A stretch of 64,000 nucleotides of DNA, taken from assembly GCA_021773235.1 (NCBI GenBank), contig JAJFKL010000031.1, positions 1 to 64,000 of the forward strand. Reading direction: 5' to 3'. Each line of letters opens with the position of its first letter. Position 1 is the first letter of the stretch. This DNA comes from Gammaproteobacteria bacterium. Lineage in GTDB: Bacteria; Pseudomonadota; Gammaproteobacteria; Eutrophobiales; Eutrophobiaceae. A program made the translations under genes and the position numbers. The notes below the pieces were generated by a model. The model was not told the origin of the DNA and did not search any database. It saw nothing but the letters and a program-made list of their open reading frames with translations. Shown piece by piece: positions 44,105-53,832 of this stretch.

Positions 44105-45211
44105 CTAAAGTAAATTCATCTGCTCCGTTTTATCTGTTTGTTCAACGCCCTTTTCCTGCAGCTTGGACGTACTCACTCCTAATAAACGAACTTTACGCTG
44201 ATCTACCTCTGTGTTTATTAATAATTCTTTTACTACTTCAAAAATATTACTCGCAGATAATGTCGATTTTTCTATTGTGCGACTGCGTGTGATTTGTTCA
44301 AAATCTGCGTATTTAACTTTTAAAGTTATTGTTTGTGCGGATAGTTTTTTATCAAACAATATTCTCGAGACGCTATTGGATAGTTCTTCCAGAATAGAAA
44401 ACATTTCATTAATATCATCCATATCTTTACTGAATGTTGTTTCTTTCCCGACAGATTTTCTAACACGAAGATTATTAACCGGTCGAAGGTCGATACCACG
44501 TGAAATAGAATAATAAAAATGACCGGCCTTGCCGAACTTCTTAACGAGTTCGTTCAGGTCTTCCTGTAAAAGATCTTCTCCCGTATGAATCCCAAATTCT
44601 TTCATTCGTTTCTCGGTTGCTTTTCCAATGCCATGAAACTGTCGCACTGGTAATGTCTTGATAAACTCGGGGCCTTGTTCAGGTGTGATTAAATATAGAC
44701 CATCTGGTTTATCCATATCCGATGCTATCTTCGCTAAAAATTTATTGTAAGACACACCAGCAGAAGCATTGAGATCGGTTTTCTCCTTAATTAATCGTTT
44801 GATCTCTTTCGCGATTAAGGTTGCCGAACCAGAATAGTCCTGATTATGCGTGACATCCAAATAAGCTTCGTCTAAAGACAAGGGCTCGACCAGTTCTGTA
44901 AACTGGCGAAACACTGCCTGAATTTCTGCAGAGACCTCCCGGTACGCAGTAAACCGTGGCTTTAGAAAAATAGCATTAGGACATCGCTGATGCGCTTGCG
45001 TGGCCGACATTGCTGAATGTATTCCAAACTTGCGTGCCTCATAACTACAGGCAGCGACGACACCACGCTGTTCTGGCGTACCGCCAACAACGACTGGCTT
45101 ACCACGATATTCAGGATTGTCACGCTGTTCGACTGAAGCATAGAAGGCATCCATATCGACATGGATGATTTTACGTTGAACTGGATTTTCTTCAGGTTCT
45201 TCCGTATTCAC
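44105..45211 (-). CDS. dinB: DNA polymerase IV
   Basis: A 368-residue Y-family translesion polymerase. Metal-binding motifs 'IIHVDMDAFYASVE' and 'PLSLDEAYLDVT' are intact, together with 'SAGVSYNKFLAKIASD' and 'FHGIGKATEKRMKEFGI' (helix-hairpin-helix). A canonical beta-clamp peptide is not obvious at the C-terminus 'KTEQMNLL', though QxxLF-like 'EQMNLL' is possible. It lies between oleA and oleB on the same strand, an odd neighbour for a lipid cluster. No LexA-box was identified upstream. Confidence 0.95.
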   Translation of the reverse strand: MNTEEPEENPVQRKIIHVDMDAFYASVEQRDNPEYRGKPVVVGGTPEQRGVVAACSYEARKFGIHSAMSATQAHQRCPNAIFLKPRFTAYREVSAEIQAVFRQFTELVEPLSLDEAYLDVTHNQDYSGSATLIAKEIKRLIKEKTDLNASAGVSYNKFLAKIASDMDKPDGLYLITPEQGPEFIKTLPVRQFHGIGKATEKRMKEFGIHTGEDLLQEDLNELVKKFGKAGHFYYSISRGIDLRPVNNLRVRKSVGKETTFSKDMDDINEMFSILEELSNSVSRILFDKKLSAQTITLKVKYADFEQITRSRTIEKSTLSASNIFEVVKELLINTEVDQRKVRLLGVSTSKLQEKGVEQTDKTEQMNLL

Positions 45212-45279
45212 GTATCGTTAAGAATACAAAATTTAAATTTAATAAAAATTAAGAATAAATTTTTAACAAGTTTGATTGC

Positions 45280-46479
45280 TTACCATTCCCAACCAAGCAT
45301 CAGACAATTTAAACCGCTGCCTATGCCAAGAAAACTAACACGGTCGCCCTTCTTTAAGAACTGTCTTTGATCAGCAATTGCTGCTGTTAAGGGTACTGAT
45401 ACAGTTCCAATATTCCCCAAGTATTTATAGGTACTAAAATCTTTCTCCGGCGCAATACCCAATTCTCTCAATATGGTATCGCGATGGCCTTCTCCGACCT
45501 GATGACAAATCACTTTATCAACCTGATCTCTGGCCCAACCCATTCTCGTTAAGAATGTACCCCAGGTTTTTACACCTAATATGGCACCATGTTTTAATAC
45601 AGAAACAGAATCGGTCGACATGAATTCAGACAGGGCCGCCGGTAGCTTCTCTTTGGGTAACATGCTGGATAAAGCGGGTGGCAATTTATCACTGGACATT
45701 ACATCTTTAACCACTGAAGGAATAACGTCAGGTTCCATTACCTGATCAATCGCAGCTAACAATTTATCAGGTGAAAATACCAATTCACCGATGGCGACAG
45801 GTGATATTGAAACGCCCCAACGACAAAGTTTGTGATGCTCTGGTGCAGATTGATTTGCACCACCGATTAAGCGATGTGTTTCTTTATTATCAAATGAGCC
45901 ATCCGTCAGCAATACAGCCGCAGCACCCGAGCCACCCGTTAGAGTCGCCAGCGAACTGGAAAACATATCAATCGTTCTATCATTCAACATACGTTCGATC
46001 ATGATCTCGACGATTTCACGTGAGGTCTCACAGGAAACGACCATGCCGGCACGAATCTGCTTTAATTCGATGCGATTAGCAATATCAATAATGCCGTTCA
46101 TGACACCCAAACAAGCATTGGAGATATCGTAGATATTGGCATCATCGCTAATACCCAATTGCGCAGCTACTGCACATGCCGTTGCTGGTTCAAAGTTTTC
46201 TCGGCACACCCCTGTATAAACGAGTGCTTCAACGTCTTTTGCCTCTACATTTGACTGTTCTAGTGCCTTTCGAGCCGCATTGGCTGCACCATCAGACAAC
46301 ACATGCCCTTCTTCCCACCAACGGCGTTCATGAATACCCGTCAGGGCTTCTAATTGGCCTGGCGCTATATGTAGCGCGTCATACATAGGCATTAGCCGCT
46401 GCTCGAGGTCTTCAGAAGTGATGACTACAGGAGGCAATTCGTAACCAATTGACTCCATATGGACGTTTGAATATTTCAT
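45280..46479 (-). CDS. oleA: OleA-like thiolase/KAS III condensing enzyme
   Basis: A 399-residue thiolase-superfamily enzyme. OleA joins two acyl thioesters head to head. The active Cys123 lies in 'DISNACLGVMNG', His326 in 'VICHQVGEGH', Asn356 in 'KYLGNIGTVSVPL', and Glu97 in 'ENFEPATACAVA' matches the OleA general-base glutamate. Characterised OleA is about 340 residues. The extra length is an insert at about 235-290 with a repeated 'DKLPPALSSM'/'EKLPAALSEF'. It starts 9 bases after the megasynthase stop. A KAS III-like enzyme for another product is possible, but oleBCD context favours OleA. Confidence 0.85.
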   Translation of the reverse strand: MKYSNVHMESIGYELPPVVITSEDLEQRLMPMYDALHIAPGQLEALTGIHERRWWEEGHVLSDGAANAARKALEQSNVEAKDVEALVYTGVCRENFEPATACAVAAQLGISDDANIYDISNACLGVMNGIIDIANRIELKQIRAGMVVSCETSREIVEIMIERMLNDRTIDMFSSSLATLTGGSGAAAVLLTDGSFDNKETHRLIGGANQSAPEHHKLCRWGVSISPVAIGELVFSPDKLLAAIDQVMEPDVIPSVVKDVMSSDKLPPALSSMLPKEKLPAALSEFMSTDSVSVLKHGAILGVKTWGTFLTRMGWARDQVDKVICHQVGEGHRDTILRELGIAPEKDFSTYKYLGNIGTVSVPLTAAIADQRQFLKKGDRVSFLGIGSGLNCLMLGWEW

Positions 46480-46488
46480 GGCCGTAGT

Positions 46489-49400
46489 TTAAGTGATTCG
46501 GAGCGCAAAATCCTTCATCTGATAGATAATTCTGCCATCTACGGTCAAAAAACCATCTGCTTTTAACAATTTGCTCTGATCATCAATCTCGGTTATCACC
46601 GCTTGTACGGTGACTTTGTCATCCACAGGTAATATCTGCCCCCGATAGACCCATTCATGTAACTGATCCAAAGCCATACTTTCGAAGGCGAATTGCCCTA
46701 TTTCCAGTTCATCCTGCCAACGCTCCCAGGCAAATACCTTCAGTAATTGCATGAAGGATTCGAGCCCCAAAGAACCCGGCCAGACCGGATCTTCAAAGAA
46801 ATGCGCCTTAAAGAACCAGGCCTCTTGATTCACATTCGCTAATCCTTCGATAAACCCCAAGCCATTTGGCCCACCATCAGAATCGTATAGGGTTATCTCA
46901 TCGACCATGCGCATCATATCTGCTGGCATCGGCGCTTGGGAGGGATAGGAGAATGATTTAGCTCTAGCTAGTTCTACCTGACTCGCCTTATAAGGACCAG
47001 CATCTCGAATCCCGACCTGTTCCGCCAAGGCATCTTGCGAGAAGAAACCAAAGTAAGTATTACCCTTATAGACCATGCCCAGTTTTGAATGCATTTCATA
47101 ATCAAAATTCTGAATAATCATGCCTCCCGATTGAGAGACATTGGTAATTTTTACTTTGGTAATTAAAGTCCCAATCTCTGGGGAGACTTTGATGAATTGT
47201 GTCGCCTTACCGCCGAGGTTTCTAAACGAAATATCAGTTTCACTGGTTAATGCTGAACCCAAATAAGCTGCTAACCAGCCGCAAGGTTGCAATGCTACTT
47301 CAAGCAATACCGCAAACGGCATATAGGGCTGATTATCTTCCGTGAAATACCATTCATCTATAGGCACATCATATTCAGCTTCGATAATACCGCCTGCTTT
47401 TAATACCCATTGTTCACAATCTTTGATTGAAGTGATGCGGTCTAAAAACTTATATGGTGGTCCGGGTAATCGTGCAATTTTGCGCTCGCTGTCAAAGACC
47501 TTATAGCGATCGCCAAACGCCTCTGATGGTTTGCCAACGGCAAAAGCAAGTATTGATTCGTTATCAAATAGGACCTGTTTTGTTTGAGCTGAACTTTGCT
47601 TAGCCCAAAGATGCTCCAACCGCTCACGCTTCAAGCCGCTCAGTTGTACCGACATATTTTTCATCTGCACGATGGCACGATGATCGCCGTACATTAATGC
47701 ATCGGCCAAGACATAGGGTGTGCCGTCAGCTTTATAACCAATTTCTTTCAACGTGATCTCATACTGCACTGCCTTGGTTTCTTCAGTGACCTGCCCACGA
47801 CACTTCAACTGACTCACTTCACCAATAATCGGTTCGTAGACAAATTCATCCGTTTCACCAATCCATCCCATACGTAAGAGATAAACACGTAAGGTATGTA
47901 AACAACATTCGTACATTAAAGTCCCGGGCATAACACGGTCATCAACAAAGTGACAGGTAAGAAACCAATCATCCGGACGTATATCCGCTTCACCAGTAAT
48001 TTGACCAATACCAAATCGTCCGGCATTCGGATCTAAATTTAAAATACGATGTACCAAGGTCATACGACCGCTAGGTAAGCCAACAGGATTGTTTAAACCT
48101 GTATTTACAAAGTCATTCCCAAAGCATGAAACAAGATCACCCTCGCGTAGCGCATTCAATTGCTCATCGCTATAACTTTCAACTTGCAGCGGAACCAGCT
48201 GTTGCCAGTCCTCAGTTAACTTACCTTGCGCCTGTTTTTTCTCCATACTCGTTAGCACAATACCTTGTCCGGCATCTAACTCTTGTTGCGTGAAGAAACC
48301 GGCACAACCATGCGTCATGGTGAGCAGAGGTTGTCCATTGACGCTCCCTTCAAAATTAAAACGAAATAAGCGCGTATCACCTTGGCTAAAAAATTCTTCA
48401 ATATGGATATCGTAATGAATTGTTTGCCCTGCTGTGGGTAATGGACCATGAAAGGTTATACGTGCGTCGAGCAAGCGATAAACCGCAAGTCCTTTCGTAA
48501 TATGATCAATACCGAGATATCCTGATAGAAACAAATCGGCTTGTCCCGCTTCCACTGCTATGCAGGTTGGGATTCGACCTAAGTCTAAGTACCATGCATT
48601 GGGTAAGACATCATGCTCTGTTATGACACTGCCGCTAGCAGTTAAGTCATGCGTTAAGGCATCTGCTTCACCATTCACCTCTATAATACGATCAACCAAC
48701 ATTAATGGTTCATCAGGTAATCTTACGCGGGATGGATGTTGATCAATATCGGCAAAGTTGTCACCCAACATTTTACCGATTGAGCCTATAGCAAACTCTA
48801 AACATGCATCTCTATCGTATTGACATTCAATTTCGTTATTTTCTCTGTATTGTTCTGGTGTGAAAGAGGTCAATGGTGCTTGCACATCACTGCCTTCAAT
48901 CAATTGCATTTGCATATTAATGGCTTGTTCAAGCGTCTGTGTCATACCCTGGCTGACACGCAAGAAAGTTTCTTGTGCGCCTGCACGTGCTTGTACTGCG
49001 AGTTGCATCTGCTCGATAATCGGTTGCATTCCGCCGTTTGCGGCCAAAGGTAATGAGTTTATATTCTGTTGTTGCTGCTTAGACTGGTCTACTTCATCAC
49101 TGCTTTGTTTTTGCTTTAATTCAACAACTGCTGAAGCTAACTCATCTACTTTCCCATTTGGCGGTAAAGGAACTTTAAAGGGTTCACCACCTGTCTTAAC
49201 GGTAATGTGATTTTTATATTCTTTTGTATTTATTTCATTATGTCTATCAAGTTGTGATAAATCTAATGACATACCCTCAGCATAGAGTCTCGCTAACAAT
49301 TGCATCACATTTTCAACACTATTCTGTCCTTTGACACAAACTGCCTTAGCGAAATGTGGTTTGTCAGACAGTATTTGATCAATCATCCTTGTGCAAGAAC

Positions 49401-52400
49401 CACCGGGTCCCATCTCAATAAATAAACGCACACCATCTTCATAGGCACTGTTTATTACCTTGGTGTAATCAAAAGGAGCCAACGCCTGATCCAAAATAGA
49501 ATCTGCCGCAGAGTCTTGTGTAACTTCATAAGCAGCGCCACGAATTCCACTATAGAAAGTAACATCATCAGGCGGTGTTGTTTCAAAGATATGTAGATCG
49601 CGATACGACTGTTCAACTGGTTTCGCCACTTCACAATGTACTGTGGTTACTCCCGAGAGTGGATGATATTGCGCAGCGAGTTCTTTAACCGCCTTATTCA
49701 GCTCTGTGCGATCGCCACCGATCACACATTCATTCGGTGTATTGATGATCAATAGATACACATGCTGATGATTTTCTAATACTTCGTTAACCTTGTCTGC
49801 ACTGGTATTGATAACACCTAAGGCCCAATCGATCGGCTCGTCTGTACCCCATGCTTTTTGCACTGATGTGCAAGGGCCAGCGAGTTCTTCAGTAAACAAA
49901 GTGCTTTTCTGAATACGTTGTAACATTTCATCACGCGCCGTCCAGGTACGTGTTGAGAAAAAACCGGCCGTCTCGCCGAGGCTATAACCAATCACAGAAT
50001 CAGGTTTTATACCAAAACCTGAAACAACATCGCTGACAAAAGTCCCTAGCCAAACCTGTCCAAAAATAACTTCTTCATGACTTAATTCTTTATCACGATT
50101 TACTTTACTATTTTGTGACTGCCAAAATCGTCCGTTGGCAAATTGAGATGCTAGTGATTCATTCTCTGAATTCAGTTTTTCTAATACCTGAGGAAAAGTA
50201 ACTCCTAACTCTTGCCCCATTCCCCAGAAGTGATTACCAGAACCAGGATAGACAAAAGCAATCTTGCCTTTTGCTGCTAACGGGTCAATAGAGTAAAAAC
50301 ATCGACCATTATTTATCGATTCACCTTTTTCAACGGCAATCACGACTTCGTCGCATGCCATGCTAAATTCTTTAGCATCATTAACGACTAATGCGATTCG
50401 TGATTTGTCATTAGCCTTATTCTGTTGAGAAACACTGTCAAATGATAAGCTCTTAATCTTACTAATTAACGACTGCCTATCTTTCGCAGAGACAACAAAT
50501 AGTTTTGGTGTACTTTTTATTGCAAAGCCCTTTGCATCACCCTCTTCTAATAAAACACTGACGGAGTTCCCATCAACACTAGTCGCATTGACTAAACTTT
50601 TTCTCAATCCTTTAATTCTATCTTTTAACCAATAATGAACTTTTGATTCTTCATTTGCTGGTACTAAGCGGTGATGCAAGCCACTAACAGCACTAGCCAC
50701 ACTCATTAAACCTGTAGCAGCACCTGAATGCCCTAACAGAAATATATTCTTTTCTACATTATTCAAAATTGGACTATCTGCTAAAACTTCATCCGGTGTT
50801 GAATAGACTATCTGATCTATTTCATCTAAATGACACTCTGCATCGGTGCATGCCTGCTGAATAGATTCAATTTGAACAGCAGGACTAATACTTTCATCAT
50901 CACAGCCACTGCCAGAAGCAGCACCAAACCCTTTAATAATCGAATAGACCTTATCACCATCACGTAGCGCATCTTCATGACGCTTTAAAATAAATGCAGT
51001 TGCGCCATCTGCGATATTCGATTGTTCATGATATTTGACATGACCTTTTACTGCTCTTAAATCACTGGCTAGATCAACTGAACCAACAATGACTTGATCA
51101 AGTTCATTTAGTTGCAATGCTCGTAGTCCCGATTCCAAGGCACGTAATCCAGATGTTTCTTCTGCTGAGACAGTAAACGATGGCCCACCTATACGAAATG
51201 CTCGTGCTATGCGACTGGCAACAATACCGCCCAATGCGCCCATTGTTCGATTAGCACTTAAAGCTGGACCACATGCTTCGCGAAGGTTTGCTATCCATGC
51301 ATCAAGTTCTTTTTCATTTAGCTTAATACCTAAAGCTTTTAACCATTCACGTGCATACTTCTTTTGCATCCAACGGAAATGAAAGTTTGTAGTATTTAAA
51401 TCAAGCGCAATTCCGATAAAGACACCTGTCCGGCATTGTTGCTCAGCAGTGAGCTCTGAAAGCCCAGCATCATCTAATGCATTAGCAGCCACTTCCAACA
51501 TTAACAATTGTTGTGGCAGCATTTCTTTTAATTCAGCAGGAGGTATTCGATAACGGCCTAGAGGAATATCTACTTCATTAATTAAATGACCTTTGCATTC
51601 ATTAGTTTCAGCACCCCACCAATTAGTGGGGGGAGTCGCTGATTTATCTGCACCAAACAAAACAGCCGAATCAAATTCTGACTGATCATTCCATGGACCA
51701 AGACGGGACTCCATACCAACAATCGCAATATCAGTTTTATTCGCTTGAATTATAGTCGCTGGGTTATCGCTAGCAGTATCTGTTTCATATTGCTCAAGGA
51801 GTACGTGCGCATTAATCCCACCGAACCCAAAGCCGCTGATCGCTGCTCGGCGTGGCGAATTATTCTTTACATCCCATACTTCAGCTTTGGCTAACACTTT
51901 AAAAGGGCTATTGCTTAAATCAATCTTGCTTGAAGGCGTTTCATAATTTGCCGTCGGTGGTAGAACACCATGTTTCATTGCTAGCAAGGTCTTCATTAAT
52001 GAAGCTGCGCCCGCCGCTGTTAATAAATGACCAACATTACTTTTAACTGATCCAATAACACACTCGCCATCGGCATTATGTTCTCGCCAGAGGTTGTTTA
52101 ATGAATTGAATTCAACACCATCACCAACCGGTGTTCCGGTCCCGTGGCATTCAATGTGTTGCACTTGATTAGGTAACCAACCAGCCTTGGCATAAGCGGA
52201 CTGCATGGCACGACTCTGTCCTTCCGTATCCGGTGACATGATATTGCCTTCAATATCATTAGAGAGACCAATACCTGCGATCGTGGCATAGATATGATCA
52301 TCATGCGCAATGGCATCTTTTAAACGTTTAAGGACAAAGAGTCCGGCGCCTTCACCGACAACCAATCCATCTGCCTTGCTGTCAAATGGTGAACAACGAC

Positions 52401-53112
52401 CTGATTTTGATATCGCATTAAGTTGTGAAAAACCCATCTGCGTATAAAGACAATCCGGACGGGACACACCGCCGGCCAACATCGCATCAGTGCGACCAGC
52501 CAATAACTCATCAACGGCATACTTCAATGAATAGAGTGATGAGGCACAAGCTGCATCTAAGGTATACGCACCTGCGCCCAAACCCAATGCCTTTGCCAGT
52601 AAGCCACCCGGTAAACCGGCAACATAGCGATTTAAAGGTTCAGTATTATCTTTATTGCTTGATGTTGTGTTTAATTGTGTTTCAAATAATACTTTGAATT
52701 GTTCATCACTGAACAGCGATGAAGATTCGGTGGGTAAAACAATATTACCGATGATGATACCCACACGTTCTTTATTGATTAAGTCGGTCTTAGCATCTAA
52801 CCAGGCATCGCGTCCAGCATGTAGCAGAATTTGATACATGGGGTCCAAACGATTTAATAAATCTGCGTCAACATTGAATCCATCAGGATTAAATTCAAAG
52901 TCCTGTATCAAACAGGCACGACGTGAATTTACTTTATCGGCTTCTAGGTTTGGAGAATATAAATCATCAGAATTCAGACGCCACCTATCAGCGCCAACAT
53001 CAATGGCAGTGTCTTTTGCATCCAGAATGTTTTGCCAAAATTCATCCAGATCTCTAGCGCCAGGAAAGACGCCTCCAATTCCGACAATTGCAATTTTATT
53101 TAAATCTTTCAA
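46489..53112 (-). CDS. PUFA-synthase-like megasynthase, KS-CLF-AT-DH-DH
   Basis: A 2207-residue iterative lipid or polyketide synthase. Domains are KS (about 5-442; Cys189 in 'DAACASSLYS', His323 in 'HGTGTPVGD', His362 in 'SNVGHLLTAAGA'), a chain-length-factor-type KS (about 461-855; Glu652 replaces the Cys), an acyltransferase (about 950-1300; Ser1044 in 'IGYSLGETAG'), a Gln-rich linker, and paired FabA-like dehydratases (about 1480-2207; 'CHFVDDRVMPGTLMYE' and 'KAHFFEDPVWPGSLGLE'). KS-CLF and DH-DH resemble PfaC. The AT between them recalls the KS-CLF-AT subunit of eukaryotic PUFA synthases. I find no ACP motif, ketoreductase or enoyl reductase. Dehydration without a dedicated reductase would leave double bonds. 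It starts 6 bases after the VpsP-like gene. Confidence 0.9.
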   Translation of the reverse strand: MKDLNKIAIVGIGGVFPGARDLDEFWQNILDAKDTAIDVGADRWRLNSDDLYSPNLEADKVNSRRACLIQDFEFNPDGFNVDADLLNRLDPMYQILLHAGRDAWLDAKTDLINKERVGIIIGNIVLPTESSSLFSDEQFKVLFETQLNTTSSNKDNTEPLNRYVAGLPGGLLAKALGLGAGAYTLDAACASSLYSLKYAVDELLAGRTDAMLAGGVSRPDCLYTQMGFSQLNAISKSGRCSPFDSKADGLVVGEGAGLFVLKRLKDAIAHDDHIYATIAGIGLSNDIEGNIMSPDTEGQSRAMQSAYAKAGWLPNQVQHIECHGTGTPVGDGVEFNSLNNLWREHNADGECVIGSVKSNVGHLLTAAGAASLMKTLLAMKHGVLPPTANYETPSSKIDLSNSPFKVLAKAEVWDVKNNSPRRAAISGFGFGGINAHVLLEQYETDTASDNPATIIQANKTDIAIVGMESRLGPWNDQSEFDSAVLFGADKSATPPTNWWGAETNECKGHLINEVDIPLGRYRIPPAELKEMLPQQLLMLEVAANALDDAGLSELTAEQQCRTGVFIGIALDLNTTNFHFRWMQKKYAREWLKALGIKLNEKELDAWIANLREACGPALSANRTMGALGGIVASRIARAFRIGGPSFTVSAEETSGLRALESGLRALQLNELDQVIVGSVDLASDLRAVKGHVKYHEQSNIADGATAFILKRHEDALRDGDKVYSIIKGFGAASGSGCDDESISPAVQIESIQQACTDAECHLDEIDQIVYSTPDEVLADSPILNNVEKNIFLLGHSGAATGLMSVASAVSGLHHRLVPANEESKVHYWLKDRIKGLRKSLVNATSVDGNSVSVLLEEGDAKGFAIKSTPKLFVVSAKDRQSLISKIKSLSFDSVSQQNKANDKSRIALVVNDAKEFSMACDEVVIAVEKGESINNGRCFYSIDPLAAKGKIAFVYPGSGNHFWGMGQELGVTFPQVLEKLNSENESLASQFANGRFWQSQNSKVNRDKELSHEEVIFGQVWLGTFVSDVVSGFGIKPDSVIGYSLGETAGFFSTRTWTARDEMLQRIQKSTLFTEELAGPCTSVQKAWGTDEPIDWALGVINTSADKVNEVLENHQHVYLLIINTPNECVIGGDRTELNKAVKELAAQYHPLSGVTTVHCEVAKPVEQSYRDLHIFETTPPDDVTFYSGIRGAAYEVTQDSAADSILDQALAPFDYTKVINSAYEDGVRLFIEMGPGGSCTRMIDQILSDKPHFAKAVCVKGQNSVENVMQLLARLYAEGMSLDLSQLDRHNEINTKEYKNHITVKTGGEPFKVPLPPNGKVDELASAVVELKQKQSSDEVDQSKQQQQNINSLPLAANGGMQPIIEQMQLAVQARAGAQETFLRVSQGMTQTLEQAINMQMQLIEGSDVQAPLTSFTPEQYRENNEIECQYDRDACLEFAIGSIGKMLGDNFADIDQHPSRVRLPDEPLMLVDRIIEVNGEADALTHDLTASGSVITEHDVLPNAWYLDLGRIPTCIAVEAGQADLFLSGYLGIDHITKGLAVYRLLDARITFHGPLPTAGQTIHYDIHIEEFFSQGDTRLFRFNFEGSVNGQPLLTMTHGCAGFFTQQELDAGQGIVLTSMEKKQAQGKLTEDWQQLVPLQVESYSDEQLNALREGDLVSCFGNDFVNTGLNNPVGLPSGRMTLVHRILNLDPNAGRFGIGQITGEADIRPDDWFLTCHFVDDRVMPGTLMYECCLHTLRVYLLRMGWIGETDEFVYEPIIGEVSQLKCRGQVTEETKAVQYEITLKEIGYKADGTPYVLADALMYGDHRAIVQMKNMSVQLSGLKRERLEHLWAKQSSAQTKQVLFDNESILAFAVGKPSEAFGDRYKVFDSERKIARLPGPPYKFLDRITSIKDCEQWVLKAGGIIEAEYDVPIDEWYFTEDNQPYMPFAVLLEVALQPCGWLAAYLGSALTSETDISFRNLGGKATQFIKVSPEIGTLITKVKITNVSQSGGMIIQNFDYEMHSKLGMVYKGNTYFGFFSQDALAEQVGIRDAGPYKASQVELARAKSFSYPSQAPMPADMMRMVDEITLYDSDGGPNGLGFIEGLANVNQEAWFFKAHFFEDPVWPGSLGLESFMQLLKVFAWERWQDELEIGQFAFESMALDQLHEWVYRGQILPVDDKVTVQAVITEIDDQSKLLKADGFLTVDGRIIYQMKDFALRIT

Positions 53113-53118
53113 AATATT

Positions 53119-53817
53119 TTAATTCTCTTTTACTTCTCTATATTTTTCACAGTAATCAACAACCAATGAATTATCTTTTTTTATAAGGCAAATTAAACCT
53201 AATAAGCCTTTTTTCCTAATTAAGTCTAAGATTCTATTAGGCTGTTTCTCCAAAGCACGCGAGACAACCTCTAATACAAACTGATGTTCTTCTTGAGGAA
53301 AAGCTTTCAATTCATTAATCCATAATTCAACCACCAACCTTTGTAAGCCCGGTTCCCATGCTCCAAACTTTACAACATTGTGTAATGCTTCAAAAAACTC
53401 ATCATCAATCTGTCCGAGTCGATATTTGATTGAAGCAACATTTGCCCAAGCATAAGGCCATACGGGTCTAAGATGAACAGATTTTCTATAGTGTTCTAAT
53501 GCAAGTAATCGAACTATCTGTGCCTTTGGTTCTTTAGACACTACATTAAAAAAACGACCTTCTATTACATAGGCCAATTTTTCATGAATTTCAGGGTTAT
53601 TCGGATCTAATTTAACTGCCTTTGATAAATTAGCACGTAATCTATCCCAATCTTTATCTTCAAGAGTGATTTTTCCTGATTTCCAGTGCTCAATTTCATT
53701 CTTTGCTGAGCTGAAATAAATATCAGCGAGTCCCCAACTACCTGCAATATAAATCATGTATAAAAATGCAGGGATCAATACTAAGGCTAGCAACCGCAAA
53801 AATATTTTATTATCCAT
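53119..53817 (-). CDS. VpsP-like TPR membrane protein
   Basis: A 232-residue protein with one N-terminal membrane helix (about 9-30) and a helical TPR-like body ('LSKAVKLDPNNPEIHEKLAY', 'YRKSVHLRPVWPYAWANVAS'). It resembles the VpsP family found in exopolysaccharide loci. It probably acts as a periplasmic or cytoplasmic-face scaffold for polysaccharide assembly. It sits between the CpsB-type phosphatase (15 bases) and the megasynthase (6 bases), so it joins the polysaccharide and lipid parts of the cluster. Confidence 0.75.
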   Translation of the reverse strand: MDNKIFLRLLALVLIPAFLYMIYIAGSWGLADIYFSSAKNEIEHWKSGKITLEDKDWDRLRANLSKAVKLDPNNPEIHEKLAYVIEGRFFNVVSKEPKAQIVRLLALEHYRKSVHLRPVWPYAWANVASIKYRLGQIDDEFFEALHNVVKFGAWEPGLQRLVVELWINELKAFPQEEHQFVLEVVSRALEKQPNRILDLIRKKGLLGLICLIKKDNSLVVDYCEKYREVKEN

Positions 53818-53832
53818 GAATAAATACTGCGC

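Noticed and set aside
48820-49210. Plus-strand Cys-rich frames opposite the megasynthase linker
   Set aside because: They mirror the Gln-rich linker codons (CAA/CAG become TTG/CTG and TGC/TGT in other frames) inside a well-supported 2207-residue gene.
46489-53112. An acyl carrier protein inside the megasynthase
   Set aside because: I looked for a phosphopantetheine-type D-S-(L/I/M) site in the linker at about residues 1300-1480 and elsewhere and found only Gln/Met-rich sequence and no helix pattern of an ACP.
46489-53112. Modular type I PKS or NRPS-PKS
   Set aside because: There is no repeated module, KR, ACP or thioesterase. The KS-CLF pair and double DH point to the iterative PUFA-synthase class.
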